Below are positions 55,285-64,000 of a stretch of DNA of 64,000 bases, in pieces (the first letter of the stretch is position 1; the number at the start of each line of letters is the position of its first letter). The DNA comes from Pedococcus dokdonensis (GTDB taxonomy: Bacteria; Actinomycetota; Actinomycetes; Actinomycetales; Dermatophilaceae). The DNA is taken from NCBI RefSeq assembly GCF_900104525.1, contig NZ_LT629711.1, forward strand, positions 2,728,001 to 2,792,000. Reading direction: 5' to 3'. The position numbers and the translations under genes are program-made. Below the pieces are notes generated by a model that saw only the letters and a list, made by a program, of their open reading frames with translations, ran no database searches and was not told the DNA's origin.

Positions 55285-55290
55285 AGGGTA
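55285..55290 (-). promoter_or_regulatory. -10 box of the lprG-P55 operon
   Basis: TACCCT on the minus strand, seven bases before the lprG ATG, consistent with a leaderless transcript. Confidence 0.45.
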
Positions 55291-55384
55291 GTCGGAGGGG
55301 ACCGCTCCCCATGGTCGCAACGCGGCACCCGACCTAGCGTTCCAGCGAAACCGGCACCCGCCGGCATACCCGAGGGGGAGACTC

Positions 55385-56221
55385 ATGCAGCTGCTCAGCA
55401 CCCGACGACGCAGGATCGCCACCGCCGTGGCGACGGCGGCCCTGGTCGTCGTCCCACTGGTGGGCGCAGTCGCCGCCAGCGCGGCCACCGCCACCGGCAC
55501 GGTCAACACGACCGGCAACCCGGGACCGGCGCTCACCGTGCGGGCCAAGCCGACGTCGACATCGGCCGCGGTCGGTTCCCGCGCCGACGGGGCGAGGATC
55601 ACGATCGTGTGCCAGACCTACGGACAACAGGTGACCGGCACCTACGGCACCACGAAGATCTGGGACAAGGTCAAGAGCGGCGGCTACGTCAGCGACGCCT
55701 ACATCCGGACCGGGTCCGACGGCCTCGTCGCCCCGCTGTGCGCAGGCAGCACGCCCCCGACCGACCCGACGCCGAGCGCTGCGGTGAGGGCGACCATCGC
55801 GGCCGCGAAGTCGATGACCGGCAAGTACCCGTACTCGTGGGGTGGCGGCAACCACAGCGGCCCGACCAAGGGCATCTGCTGCAGCCCCAGTGGCATCGAC
55901 GACCGACAGACGGTGGGCTTCGACTGCTCGGGGCTGATGGAGTACGCGTTCGCCAAGGGCGCCGGTTTGCGGCTGTCGAGCACCTCACGCAGCCAGTACG
56001 CCGACGGACCACGGGTCCCGATCGCGCAGCTGCGCGCCGGCGACCTGGTGTTCTGGTCCGACTCCAGCCGCAGCACCTCGGCCATCCACCACGTCGCGCT
56101 CTACATCGGTGGCGGACAGGTCGTCGAGGCCGACCGGGTCAGCGGCCCCGACATCCGGGTGCGGTCCTTCTCGACCGGCGAGTCGGGCGTCATGCCGTCG
56201 GTGGTCCGCCCGATCCACTGA
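55385..56221 (+). CDS. secreted NlpC/P60 peptidoglycan hydrolase with SH3-like domain
   Basis: 278 residues. Signal peptide about 1-33, a bacterial SH3-like domain (about 40-115, L-T-V-R-A-K-P-T-S-T-S, W-D-K-V, G-Y-V-S-D-A-Y), a Pro linker, and an NlpC/P60 domain (about 130-278). The catalytic Cys181 is in G-F-D-C-S-G-L-M-E-Y-A-F and His236 in H-H-V-A-L-Y-I-G. An unusual I-C-C-S-P-S-G insert precedes the active Cys. It should cut D-iGlu-mDAP-type peptide bonds during wall remodelling. GAGGGGGA supports the ATG at 55385. Confidence 0.92.
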   Translation: MQLLSTRRRRIATAVATAALVVVPLVGAVAASAATATGTVNTTGNPGPALTVRAKPTSTSAAVGSRADGARITIVCQTYGQQVTGTYGTTKIWDKVKSGGYVSDAYIRTGSDGLVAPLCAGSTPPTDPTPSAAVRATIAAAKSMTGKYPYSWGGGNHSGPTKGICCSPSGIDDRQTVGFDCSGLMEYAFAKGAGLRLSSTSRSQYADGPRVPIAQLRAGDLVFWSDSSRSTSAIHHVALYIGGGQVVEADRVSGPDIRVRSFSTGESGVMPSVVRPIH

Positions 56222-56222
56222 G

Positions 56223-56268
56223 GTCGTGTGCCTGAGCGCGGTCCAGGGGCCGCGCTCAGGCACACGAC
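56223..56268. terminator. 19-bp perfect hairpin after the NlpC/P60 gene
   Basis: Arms at 56223-56241 and 56250-56268 with an eight-base loop, beginning one base after the stop codon. No T-tract follows. It ends the hydrolase transcript and perhaps that of the convergent gene at 56338. Confidence 0.8.
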
Positions 56269-56337
56269 TGGTGGTCAGGGGAGGCGGGCGTTGCGGCCCG
56301 CGGTCCACTGCATCGGGGTGCGGACGGCCATCCGGCC

Positions 56338-56784
56338 TCACTCCACGTCGTCGGGGGTGGCCTCGTGGCCGGGTTCGTCCTCGGTGCGGCAGTCGGCCTT
56401 CATCTCGGCCTCGTAGACGTGCCGGCGCCCGGCCATCAGCTCGTCGCGCACCTGCTGCTCGAGGCGCTTCCAGGTCGCGTAGTAGCCGTCCTCGAAGTCC
56501 TCGACCACCTGGAAGGTCCACCGGCCGGTGACGACGTTGCGTCCGACCAGCTCGCGGTCGAGCGTGTCGGCGAGCTCGGCATGTCCGGCCTGCCGCAGCT
56601 GCTCGACCGCGTCGCCCAGGGCGAGGTCGGCCGAGCCGGTGAGGCGGTGCAGGCCGTACAGCCGGCCGCGGACCTCCTCGATCGTCTCGAAGGCCTCGCT
56701 CAGCTTGCCGACCGCCTCGACCGTGGCGTCGCTGACGCCGTCCGGGCGCCGGTCCAGTCCCTCTTCTCCGGGTCGATGCTCCAT
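56338..56784 (-). CDS. conserved hypothetical protein, helical
   Basis: 148 residues, very acidic at both ends. The middle is predicted helical, with V-E-A-V-G-K-L-S-E-A-F-E-T-I-E-E-V-R-G-R-L-Y and then W-T-F-Q-V-V-E-D-F-E-D-G-Y-Y-A-T-W. I do not recognise a named domain, though similar actinobacterial proteins are annotated as hypothetical. GAAGG five to nine bases upstream supports the ATG at 56784. It lies downstream of clpB on the same strand, after a 108-base gap. Confidence 0.7.
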   Translation of the reverse strand: MEHRPGEEGLDRRPDGVSDATVEAVGKLSEAFETIEEVRGRLYGLHRLTGSADLALGDAVEQLRQAGHAELADTLDRELVGRNVVTGRWTFQVVEDFEDGYYATWKRLEQQVRDELMAGRRHVYEAEMKADCRTEDEPGHEATPDDVE

Positions 56785-56892
56785 GCCCTTCTCCCTACCC
56801 ACGCGGGGCCGACCCACACCCGCGCCGAGATCCCGGCTCTCGGGGTGCTCCGGGGGCGGAGGCCCGAGAGCTGGGACCCATCTGTTGGAGGG

Positions 56893-59466
56893 TCAGCGCA
56901 GGACGAGGGTGTCGGCGGACTCGTCGACGTCGACCGTGACCGTGTCACCGTCGCGCACGGCGCCGCCGAGGACCGCCTTGGCGAGTCGGTCGCCGATCTC
57001 CTTCTGCACCAGCCGGCGCAGGGGCCGAGCCCCGTAGGCCGGGTCGTAGCCGGTGATGGCGAGCCACTCGCGGGCCGCGTCGGTCACCTCGAGGGTGATC
57101 CGACGGTCGACCAGTCGGGTGGCGAGCTCACGCACCTGCAGCTCGACGATGTGCGCGAGCTCCGCCGAGGTGAGGGCGTCGAAGACGACCACCTCGTCGA
57201 GCCGGTTGAGGAACTCGGGCTTGAACGACGCCCGGACCACGGCCATGACCGCCTCCCGGCGGGCCGAGTCGTCCAGCGTCGGGTCGACGAGGAACTGGCT
57301 GCCGAGGTTGCTGGTCATCACCAGGATGACGTTGCGGAAGTCGACCGTACGGCCCTGGCCGTCGGTGAGGCGTCCGTCGTCGAGCACCTGCAGGAGGATG
57401 TCGAAGGTCTCGGGGTGCGCCTTCTCCACCTCGTCGAGCAGCACCACCGAGTAGGGGCGCCGCCGCACCGCCTCGGTGAGCTGACCACCCTCCTCGTAGC
57501 CGACGTAGCCGGGCGGCGCACCGATGAGGCGCGCGACCGCGTGCCGCTCCGCATACTCACTCATGTCGATGCGCACCATGGCGCGCTCGTCGTCGAAGAG
57601 GAAGTCAGCCAGCGACTTGGCGAGCTCGGTCTTGCCCACGCCGGTCGGGCCGAGGAAGAGGAACGAGCCGGTCGGCCGGTCGGGGTCGGCGAGCCCGGCG
57701 CGCGACCGGCGGACGGCGTCGGACACCGCCTGGACCGCGGCCGACTGGCCGATCAGGCGGGACCCGATGATCGACTCCATGGACAGGAGCTTCTCGGTCT
57801 CGCCCTGGAGCAGGCGACCGGCGGGGATGCCGGTCCACGCCGAGATGACCTCGGCGATGTCGTCGGCACCGACCCGCTCCTTGACCATCAGGTCGCCGTC
57901 GCGCAGCCCACTGGCCGCCTCGTCCTCGTTGGCCTGGGCCAGCGCCTTCTCCAGCTCGGGGATCTCGCCGAACTCGATCCGGCTGGCGGTCTCGAAGTCG
58001 TACTCGCGGCGGGCCCGTTCCAGCCGGGTCCTGGCCTCGTCGATCTGCGTCTTGAGGTCGCCGACCCGGTTGAGACCGGACTTCTCCGACTCCCAGCGGG
58101 CGTTGAGCGCGGCCAGCTCCTCGGACCGGTTGGCGAGGTCCTCACGCAGCCGGGCGAGCCGCTCCACCGAGGCGTCGTCGGTCTCGCGCTCGAGGTGGAG
58201 CTCCTCCATCTTGAGCCGGTCGACGGCCCGCCGGAGCTCGTCGATCTCGACCGGGCTGGAGTCGATCTCCATCCGCAGCCGGGACGCAGCCTCGTCGACG
58301 AGGTCGATCGCCTTGTCGGGGAGCTGGCGACCGGTGATGTAACGGTCGGAGAGCGAGGCGGCGGCCACGAGTGCGGCGTCCTCGATCTCGACCTTGTGGT
58401 GCGCCTCGTAGCGCTCCTTCAGGCCGCGCAGGATCGCCACGGTGTCCTCGACCGAGGGCTCGCCGACGAAGACCTGCTGGAAGCGGCGCTCGAGGGCCGC
58501 GTCCTTCTCGATGTGCTGGCGGTACTCGTCGAGCGTGGTGGCGCCGACGAGCCGCAGCTCGCCACGCGCCAGCAGCGGCTTGAGCATGTTGCCGGCGTCC
58601 ATCGCGCCCTCACCCGACGCGCCCGCACCGACCACGGTGTGCAGCTCGTCGATGAAGGTGACGACCTGGCCGTCGCTGTCCTTGATCTCCTCGAGGACGG
58701 CCTTGAGTCGCTCCTCGAACTCGCCCCGGTACTTCGCCCCGGCCACCATCGCCCCGAGGTCGAGACTGATCAGGCGCTTGTCGCGCAGGGACTCCGGCAC
58801 GTCGCCGTCGACGATGCGCTGGGCGAGGCCCTCGACGACGGCGGTCTTGCCGACGCCGGGCTCGCCGATGAGAACGGGGTTGTTCTTGGTGCGCCGCGAG
58901 AGCACCTGCACGACGCGGCGGATCTCGGAGTCGCGGCCGATGACCGGGTCGAGACGGCCGTCGCGGGCGGCCTGGGTCAGGTCGGTGCCGTAGGTCGCAA
59001 GCGCCTCGCCCCCCTCGGCCGGCGTCTCGCTGGTCACCGAGCGGCCGCCCCGACTGGCCTCGATCTTGGCCTCCATGTCCTTGGCGCCGCGCTTCTCGAC
59101 GGCCGCCAGGTGGCCCGTCTCGGCCAGGGCGAGGAGCAGGAGGTCGAGCGCGAGGTAGGTGTCGCCCTTGGCACGCATGAGCGTGTCGGCCTGCTGGAGG
59201 ACCGCGAGCGCCTCACGACCGAAGGTGGGCGGTTGCGTCGCGCCGGTGGTCGTGGGCAGTGCGCGCAGCCGCGCGTCGGCCTGCCCGAGGACGTGCCCCG
59301 CGCCCGTGCCGGCTGCCTGCAGCAGGGCGTCGGCCTGGGCGGTGTCGAGCTGGACGAGGGCGCTGGTGAGGTGGTCGGGGGTGATCTCCGGGTGGCCGGC
59401 GTCCTGGGCAGCCCGCTGGGCGAGCGCCAGGGCCTCGGCGACCTTCGCGGTCGGCTTCAGCTCCAT
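56893..59466 (-). CDS. clpB: ATP-dependent disaggregase ClpB
   Basis: 857 residues, full-length ClpB. An N-terminal double-repeat domain (about 1-145), AAA+ domain 1 with Walker A G-E-P-G-V-G-K-T (201-208), the ClpB-specific middle coiled coil (about 400-520, with [14 protein letters not shown]), and AAA+ domain 2 with G-P-T-G-V-G-K-T (about 600). No ClpP-binding loop is expected. With DnaK it rescues aggregated proteins. The ATG at 59466 follows AAGGAG by 11 bases. A HAIR element about 85 bases upstream indicates HspR repression and heat induction. Confidence 0.98.
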   Translation of the reverse strand: MELKPTAKVAEALALAQRAAQDAGHPEITPDHLTSALVQLDTAQADALLQAAGTGAGHVLGQADARLRALPTTTGATQPPTFGREALAVLQQADTLMRAKGDTYLALDLLLLALAETGHLAAVEKRGAKDMEAKIEASRGGRSVTSETPAEGGEALATYGTDLTQAARDGRLDPVIGRDSEIRRVVQVLSRRTKNNPVLIGEPGVGKTAVVEGLAQRIVDGDVPESLRDKRLISLDLGAMVAGAKYRGEFEERLKAVLEEIKDSDGQVVTFIDELHTVVGAGASGEGAMDAGNMLKPLLARGELRLVGATTLDEYRQHIEKDAALERRFQQVFVGEPSVEDTVAILRGLKERYEAHHKVEIEDAALVAAASLSDRYITGRQLPDKAIDLVDEAASRLRMEIDSSPVEIDELRRAVDRLKMEELHLERETDDASVERLARLREDLANRSEELAALNARWESEKSGLNRVGDLKTQIDEARTRLERARREYDFETASRIEFGEIPELEKALAQANEDEAASGLRDGDLMVKERVGADDIAEVISAWTGIPAGRLLQGETEKLLSMESIIGSRLIGQSAAVQAVSDAVRRSRAGLADPDRPTGSFLFLGPTGVGKTELAKSLADFLFDDERAMVRIDMSEYAERHAVARLIGAPPGYVGYEEGGQLTEAVRRRPYSVVLLDEVEKAHPETFDILLQVLDDGRLTDGQGRTVDFRNVILVMTSNLGSQFLVDPTLDDSARREAVMAVVRASFKPEFLNRLDEVVVFDALTSAELAHIVELQVRELATRLVDRRITLEVTDAAREWLAITGYDPAYGARPLRRLVQKEIGDRLAKAVLGGAVRDGDTVTVDVDESADTLVLR

Positions 59467-59709
59467 GCGTTGACGTGCTCCTTGTCGATGGGGGCGTGTG
59501 GTGCTCGACACTCCACCACGGCGTGTCCAGCCGGTGAAACGCTCACAAAGTTGAGCGTATTCCACTCAACCTCGTGCTGGCAGCCCATCGGCTGAACGGT
59601 TGATAGTTCAAAAAACGCCGCCCGCCCTCATACCGATGCATTAGTCCTTGTGCATGACCTCATGTATTGTCCTCCGCTTGCAGGGACTGACCCCCCGGAA
59701 GGACCTCTC
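59467..59709. promoter_or_regulatory. divergent clpB / beta-helix gene intergenic region
   Basis: 243 bases without a gene. Besides the HAIR site it has TGAAC-N8-GTTCA (59593-59610) followed by an A-run, and ATGCA-N10-TGCAT (59636-59655). TTAGTC (59641-59646), 18 bases, TATTGT (59665-59670) is the best promoter guess for the rightward gene. This is markedly AT-richer than the surroundings. Confidence 0.4.
59550..59570 (-). promoter_or_regulatory. HAIR element (HspR operator) upstream of clpB
   Basis: On the minus strand, GTTGAGT-N7-GCTCAAC; the HspR consensus is CTTGAGT-N7-ACTCAAG. Both TTGAGT and CTCAA half-sites fit. It lies between clpB and the divergent beta-helix gene, which might share the control. 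Confidence 0.75.
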
Positions 59710-61542
59710 GTGAACCGGCCTCTGGCCCTGCATCGGTATGCCCCCCGTCACCGCGCCGCGCGCGAGACCAAGGGGTTCCGGATCACCGCTCTGGCACTCT
59801 GTGTCCCCCTCGCCGCCTCGGCCGGGCTGGGCACCGTCACGTCCGCTGCTGCCGCCACCCCGTCCCGCCTCGCCGACACCTCGGGCGCCCTGGCCGTGGG
59901 CAGCGCCGGCTACGCCGTGCCCGCCGGCGCCATCTTCGTGTCGACCGCCGGCAGCGACTCCTACACCGGCACCCAGACCAAGCCGGTCCGCACCGTCGCC
60001 CGCGCCATCGCCCTGGCCGCCAGCGGCGGCACCGTGGTCCTGCGCAAGGGGACCTACCACGAGACCGTGACCGTCACGAAGAAGGTGACGATCCAGAACT
60101 ACCCGAAGGAAGCCGCCTGGCTCGACGGATCGGTCAGCGTGAGCGGCTGGGTCAAGGACGGCAACGCCTGGCGGCACGACAAGTGGACCCCGCGCTTCGA
60201 CGCGAGCGTCGGCTTCACCAAGGGTGACCGGGACGGCACCAGCCCCGGCTGGCAGTACGTCAACCCGGCCTACCCGATGGCTGCACACCCCGACCAGCTC
60301 TTCCGCAGCGGCGTGCAGCAGCGCCAGGTCGCGTCGCGCTCCGCCGTGGGCGCCGGCAAGTTCTTCCTCGACACCGCGACCTCCAAGCTCTACCTGGGCA
60401 GCGACCCCGCGGGCCGCAGCATCCGCGGCACCACCCTCGCCAAGGCGATGAGCATCCGGGCCGCCGGCACCGTCGTCCGCGGCATCGGCATCAAGAACTA
60501 CGCGCCGAGCATCTGGCACATCGGCGCGGTGACGGTGGAGAGCCCCAGCGTCCGCATCGAGAACGTCGTGATCCAGGACACCGCCACCATCGGCCTGGGC
60601 ATCATCGCCTCCGACGCCATCGTCAACCGCACCAGCGTGGTGCGGGCCGGCCTGCTGGGCGTGCACGCAGCGACCGCCGACCGCCTGCAGGTGCTGCGCA
60701 GCCGCCTGGACGGCAACAACTGGGAGCGGTTCAACAGCGCCCCCGTGTCCGGTGGGATCAAGGTCGGTCGCTCGCGCGGCGTCCTGGTCAAGGACAGCTC
60801 GGTCTCGAAGAACCTCGGCCACGGGTACTGGTCCGACGTCTCGGTCTACGACACCAAGCTGGTCAACAGCAACTTCAACCAGAACTCGGCCACCGGCGTC
60901 TTCCTGGAGATCTCGGCCCGCGGCACCGTCGTCAACAACCTGATCTACGGCAACGGCGCCGAGGGCATCAAGGTCAACAACACCAGCACCGTGCTGATCT
61001 ACAACAACACCGTGCTCCGCAACGCCCGGCCGATCAACATCGTCCAGGACTCCCGCACCAAGGCCAACACCTCCTACGGTGACGACACGCGCTACCCGAA
61101 CGACCCCGAGATGACCTGGCTGGTGGGACCGGTGACGCTGCGCAACAACGTGATCGGCCTGCCCAACGACAACACCAACTGCGTGCTCTGCGTCGAGGAC
61201 TACACCCACCAGCGCACCGCCGCGCAGATGGGCGTCACGAGCAACGGCAACGTGTTCAACCGGGACAACACCTCGGACCCCAACTGGCTGACGGTCTGGA
61301 GCCGTGGCACGACGAACGTCAACCCGGCGGTCTACAGCTCGCTCGCCGCGCACCGTTCGGGCACCGGGCAGGACAAGACCAGCGTGGCCTACAACGGCTC
61401 GTACGCCGTCACGTCCACCGGGCACCTGTCGGGCACCACGCAGGCCCAGGCGGGCAGCATCGCCACCGGCCTGCCCTCCTCGCTCGCGACCCTCACCGGC
61501 GAGTCGCCCGGCGAGAAGTGGCTGGGCGTCTGGGGTCGCTGA
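59710..61542 (+). CDS. secreted right-handed beta-helix protein (pectate-lyase-like fold)
   Basis: 610 residues. The signal sequence is long (basic n-region about 1-22, hydrophobic core to A-A-A-A at about 52). Then I-F-V-S-T-A-G-S-D-S-Y-T-G-T-Q-T-K-P-V-R-T-V-A-R-A-I, the typical opening of DUF1565-like beta-helix proteins, and beta-helix coils (about 85-480) with N-N-L-I-Y-G-N-G-A-E-G-I-K-V-N-N-T-type turns. It is probably an exported polysaccharide lyase or binding protein; I see no firm catalytic set. AAGGA six bases upstream supports the GTG at 59710. Confidence 0.88.
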   Translation: MNRPLALHRYAPRHRAARETKGFRITALALCVPLAASAGLGTVTSAAAATPSRLADTSGALAVGSAGYAVPAGAIFVSTAGSDSYTGTQTKPVRTVARAIALAASGGTVVLRKGTYHETVTVTKKVTIQNYPKEAAWLDGSVSVSGWVKDGNAWRHDKWTPRFDASVGFTKGDRDGTSPGWQYVNPAYPMAAHPDQLFRSGVQQRQVASRSAVGAGKFFLDTATSKLYLGSDPAGRSIRGTTLAKAMSIRAAGTVVRGIGIKNYAPSIWHIGAVTVESPSVRIENVVIQDTATIGLGIIASDAIVNRTSVVRAGLLGVHAATADRLQVLRSRLDGNNWERFNSAPVSGGIKVGRSRGVLVKDSSVSKNLGHGYWSDVSVYDTKLVNSNFNQNSATGVFLEISARGTVVNNLIYGNGAEGIKVNNTSTVLIYNNTVLRNARPINIVQDSRTKANTSYGDDTRYPNDPEMTWLVGPVTLRNNVIGLPNDNTNCVLCVEDYTHQRTAAQMGVTSNGNVFNRDNTSDPNWLTVWSRGTTNVNPAVYSSLAAHRSGTGQDKTSVAYNGSYAVTSTGHLSGTTQAQAGSIATGLPSSLATLTGESPGEKWLGVWGR

Positions 61543-61556
61543 CCCCACAGCACCTC

Positions 61557-61592
61557 GAGAGGGGCCGGCACCTTCGGGTGCCGGCCCCTCTC
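61557..61592 (+). terminator. 16-bp hairpin with TTCG tetraloop
   Basis: Perfect arms 61557-61572 and 61577-61592 around TTCG, 14 bases past the beta-helix gene stop. It is the most classical terminator of the window, although without a T-run. Confidence 0.85.
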
Positions 61593-61714
61593 GCATGCCC
61601 GAGGCATGCCGCGCGCCCCCGGTGACCAACAGGACGCAGCAAGGGGCGCGAAGAGCCGGCGGGTATGTCGCGAGCGCGCCCGGGCCACGCGGCATACCTG
61701 CGCTGGCGGGTGGG

Positions 61715-62886
61715 TCAGCCGTCGGCGACGAAGCGGCGCACCGAGTCGAGTGCCACGAGGTGGGCCCCCGTGAGGACCGCGCCGTCGCGCACCTCGGTCG
61801 GCAGGACCCGCGGGTGCACCGGCGCGATGCTGGCGGTGGCCTCGGCGACGCGTTCGCACAGCGCCGGGCCACCCGCGACGGAGACCGGTCCGGTCAGCAC
61901 GACGAGGCCGGGGTCGACGACCGCACACACGGCGGCCACCCCGACGGCGAGCCGGTGGGCGAGGTCGTCGAGCAGGGCGGGGTCGCCGGCCGCGATGGCG
62001 CTGACCGCGTCGGTCGCCTCGACGCCGTGGGTGCGGGCCAGCTCGAGGATCGCCTCCTCGCCCGCGAGCCGCTGGAAGGCGCCCTTGTCGCGGCGGCTGA
62101 TGTGGTGGGGCAGCTCGACCCCGGGGACGGGCAGGTAGCCGAGCTCGCCGGCCGCTCCGGACGCCCCGCGGTGCACCTCGCCGCTGAGGACGATGGCCGA
62201 GCCGATACCGCGCCCGACCCACAGCAGCACGAAGTCCTGCACGTCACGCGCCGCACCGGCGCGGTGCTCGGCGACCGCGGCGAGGTTGACGTCGTTGTCG
62301 ATGCGCACGTCGACGCCGAGGGCCTGCTCGAGCGGCGCGTGGACGTTGCTCTGCCACCTCGGCAGGTCGAACGAGAAGCCGACGTCGCCGGTCTCCGGCA
62401 GGACCAGTCCCGGCAGCCCGATCGCCACGCCGCGCAGGCGGTCACGACCCACCCCGGCGGCCGACAGAGCGGCGTCGACAGCGGCCTGGACGGCGACCAC
62501 GGGGTCGCTCTTCGGACCCCGGGCAGGCACGGACACCCGCACCCGGGGACCCTCGGTGCCGACGAGGTCGCAGGCCGACGCGACGAGCTGCCTGGGACCG
62601 ACGTCGACCCGACGACGTAGGCGGCGGAGGCGATCACCCCGTGCACCTCGGCGTTGGGGCCACGGGCCCCGGAACGCGTGCCGACGATCTCGGCCAGGCC
62701 GAGCTCACCCAGTCGTCCGAGCAGCTGGCCGGTGGTGACCTTGGACAGCCCGGTGAGGGTCGCGAGCTCCGCCCGCGAGAGGGGACCGTGCTCGACGAGG
62801 AGGCCCAGCGCGGCCCGGACGTTCATCTCGCGCATCAGGCTGGGGGTGCCGGTCAGGGCCGGGTGGCGGGTCGGGGCGCTGGTCAC
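61715..62886 (-). pseudogene. ROK-family transcriptional regulator, single-base frameshift
   Basis: The restored protein would be about 390 residues: a winged-helix DNA-binding domain (R-A-A-L-G-L-L-V-E-H-G-P-L-S-R-A-E-L, L-S-K-V-T-T-G-Q-L-L) and a ROK sugar-kinase-like domain (I-D-N-D-V-N-L-A-A-V-A-E-H and G-A-A-G-E-L-G-Y-L-P). The CxCGxxGC zinc cluster of ROK proteins is missing. The frame breaks after A-A-Y-V-V-G; adding one C to the CCC at 62608-62610 (+ strand) gives G-V-D-V-G-P-R-Q-L-V and rejoins the rest. The start is the GTG at 62886. It is divergent from a sugar-binding lipoprotein, its probable target. Confidence 0.82.
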
Positions 62887-62904
62887 GGGCCTCACTGTTC
62901 CAGT

Positions 62905-62942
62905 CGGAAACAATTTGGGCAAGACTCTTTCCGGAAACTTTA
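62905..62942. promoter_or_regulatory. candidate ROK operator with CGGAAAC repeats
   Basis: CGGAAACAATTT (62905-62916) and CGGAAACTTTA (62932-62942) are direct repeats 27 bases apart; the second overlaps the palindrome TTTCCGGAAA (62928-62937). This AT-rich spacer between the ROK and solute-binding genes is a natural operator for the ROK repressor. Confidence 0.55.
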
Positions 62943-63017
62943 TTGCCTGTTACGGTGGCGCCAGCGGAGGACCTGCCCAGTGGCGACGATGCCCTGGCCT
63001 GTCTCTAGGAGGACGTA

Positions 63018-64000
63018 GTGAAGCAGCGGTGGACAGCGCCTGCGCTGGCGGCGGCGGTGGGTCTGACCCTCGCGCTCAGTGCCTGCGGCGGCGACGCCAA
63101 GTCGGGTTCGGGCGACAAGGCCGAGAAGAACGCACTCACGGTGTGGCTCATGAACGGATCCGTGCCGGACAAGGTGGTCCAGGAGGTCAACGCCGACCTG
63201 GCCAAGCAGCACCCCGGCGCGACCGTCACGGTCGAGGTCCAGGAGTGGAACGGCATCCAGGACAAGCTCACGACCGCACTGGCCGGCAACAACCCGCCGG
63301 ACGTCATCGAGATGGGCAACACCCAGAACGCCAAGTTCAGCCAGTCGGGCGCGCTGCTCGACCTCGACGCCGACAAGGCCAAGCTGGGGATCGACTCCTG
63401 GTCCAAGGGCATGGCGTCCTCGGGCGTCTGGGACGGCAAGACCTACGGCGCCCCGCTGCTCGCGGCGAACCGCGTCGTCATCTACCGCACCGACCTCTTC
63501 GAGAAGGCCGGCGTCGCCGTGCCCAAGACGTTCGACGAGTGGGTGGCCGCGACCAAGAAGCTCAACCAGGCGAACGCCTCCACCAAGAACTTCCAGGGCA
63601 TCTACCTGCCCGGCCAGAGCTGGTACGTCTTCGCGGGCCTGCTCTGGGATGCCGGCGGCGACCTGGCCGTCAAGGACGGCGACGCATGGAAGGGCGGGCT
63701 CGACACCCCGGCCGCCGCAGAGGCGATGAGCAAGTACGCCCAGCTCCAGTCCCTCTCCAAGGCACCGAAGGACGTCGACGAGGCCACCCCACAGCAGTTC
63801 GAGGTCTTCGCCGAGGGCAACGTCGCGCAGATGATCGGCCTGCCCTGGGAGATGGGCTCGGCGGTCGGCGCCAACAAGAAGCTGGACGGCAAGGTCGCGG
63901 TCTTCCCGATCCCCAGCAGCAGCGCGGACAAGTCCGGCTCGGTCTTCCTCGGTGGCTCCAACGTCGGCATCTCGGCCGGGTCGGACTCACCGAAGCTCGC
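63018..64000 (+). CDS. extracellular solute-binding lipoprotein of a sugar ABC transporter (cut by window end)
   Basis: At least 327 residues. Lipobox L-S-A-C (Cys23) after a short basic n-region, then a type 1 sugar-binding fold: L-T-V-W-L-M-N-G, D-K-L-T-T-A-L-A-G-N-N-P-P-D-V-I-E-M-G-N-T, Y-G-A-P-L-L-A-A-N-R-V-V-I-Y-R-T-D-L-F, and M-I-G-L-P-W-E-M-G. Members bind oligosaccharides such as chitobiose or maltose-like sugars for import. AGGAGG (63007-63012) five bases upstream sets the GTG at 63018. Downstream permease genes are expected beyond the edge. ROK control is likely. Confidence 0.92.
   Translation, partial: MKQRWTAPALAAAVGLTLALSACGGDAKSGSGDKAEKNALTVWLMNGSVPDKVVQEVNADLAKQHPGATVTVEVQEWNGIQDKLTTALAGNNPPDVIEMGNTQNAKFSQSGALLDLDADKAKLGIDSWSKGMASSGVWDGKTYGAPLLAANRVVIYRTDLFEKAGVAVPKTFDEWVAATKKLNQANASTKNFQGIYLPGQSWYVFAGLLWDAGGDLAVKDGDAWKGGLDTPAAAEAMSKYAQLQSLSKAPKDVDEATPQQFEVFAEGNVAQMIGLPWEMGSAVGANKKLDGKVAVFPIPSSSADKSGSVFLGGSNVGISAGSDSPKL

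Noticed and set aside
56365..59595. 1076-codon open frame on the + strand
   Set aside because: It is antisense to clpB and the 56338 gene; clpB is unmistakable on the other strand.

Overview
The window comes from a high-GC actinobacterium (about 70% G+C by eye). Gene content fits Micrococcales, most plausibly Intrasporangiaceae (Terrabacter, Janibacter, Knoellia or Phycicoccus-like). This is an inference from conserved neighbourhoods such as purF next to a small membrane protein, purS-purQ-purL, fba-DUF3151 and lprG-P55. I see no rRNA, tRNA, CRISPR, prophage or insertion sequence. This is ordinary chromosome with a few accessory surface and regulatory genes.

Layout. 1-1000: 5' part of purF and a small membrane protein. 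1-5 kb: a SigK-type stress locus (molybdopterin oxidoreductase, fasciclin lipoprotein, sigK, rskA). 5-11 kb: assorted enzymes, two of them frameshifted. 11-13 kb: secreted zinc metalloprotease. 13-21 kb: purine biosynthesis (purL, purQ, purS, purC, purD) with an MFS exporter under a MerR-type promoter. 21-30 kb: LuxR-type regulator, HelD, a sortase-anchored repeat protein, DUF402-purA, and a second LuxR-type regulator. 30-38 kb: lipoprotein, DUF3151-fba, an ECF sigma gene with three DGPF/YCII genes, TrmH, VOC, LLM, acyltransferase. 38-43 kb: beta-helix/RTX protein, a Tet(M)-like ribosomal protection GTPase, DedA. 43-49 kb: multicopper oxidase operon and an ABC exporter plus two-component operon. 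49-56 kb: LemA, pyrE, SDR, exonuclease III, hydrolase, lprG-P55 pair, NlpC/P60. 56-64 kb: clpB with a HAIR operator, a secreted beta-helix protein, a ROK regulator and a divergent sugar-binding lipoprotein cut by the window end.

Cross-cutting signals. (1) The octamer GTATGCCG / CGGCATAC occurs about 38 times by hand count against roughly two expected. It appears in both orientations, inside and between genes, and in coding regions it forces rare codons (ATA, TAT, GCA). It also overlaps start codons and -10 boxes. (2) Twelve genes have a -10-like hexamer (xAnnnT) ending 6-7 bases before the start codon and are probably leaderless. (3) Many gene borders carry unusually long inverted repeats. 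Some arm sequences recur elsewhere in the window. (4) Three genes are each broken by one missing base in a C/G run, which points to consensus errors or recent decay.
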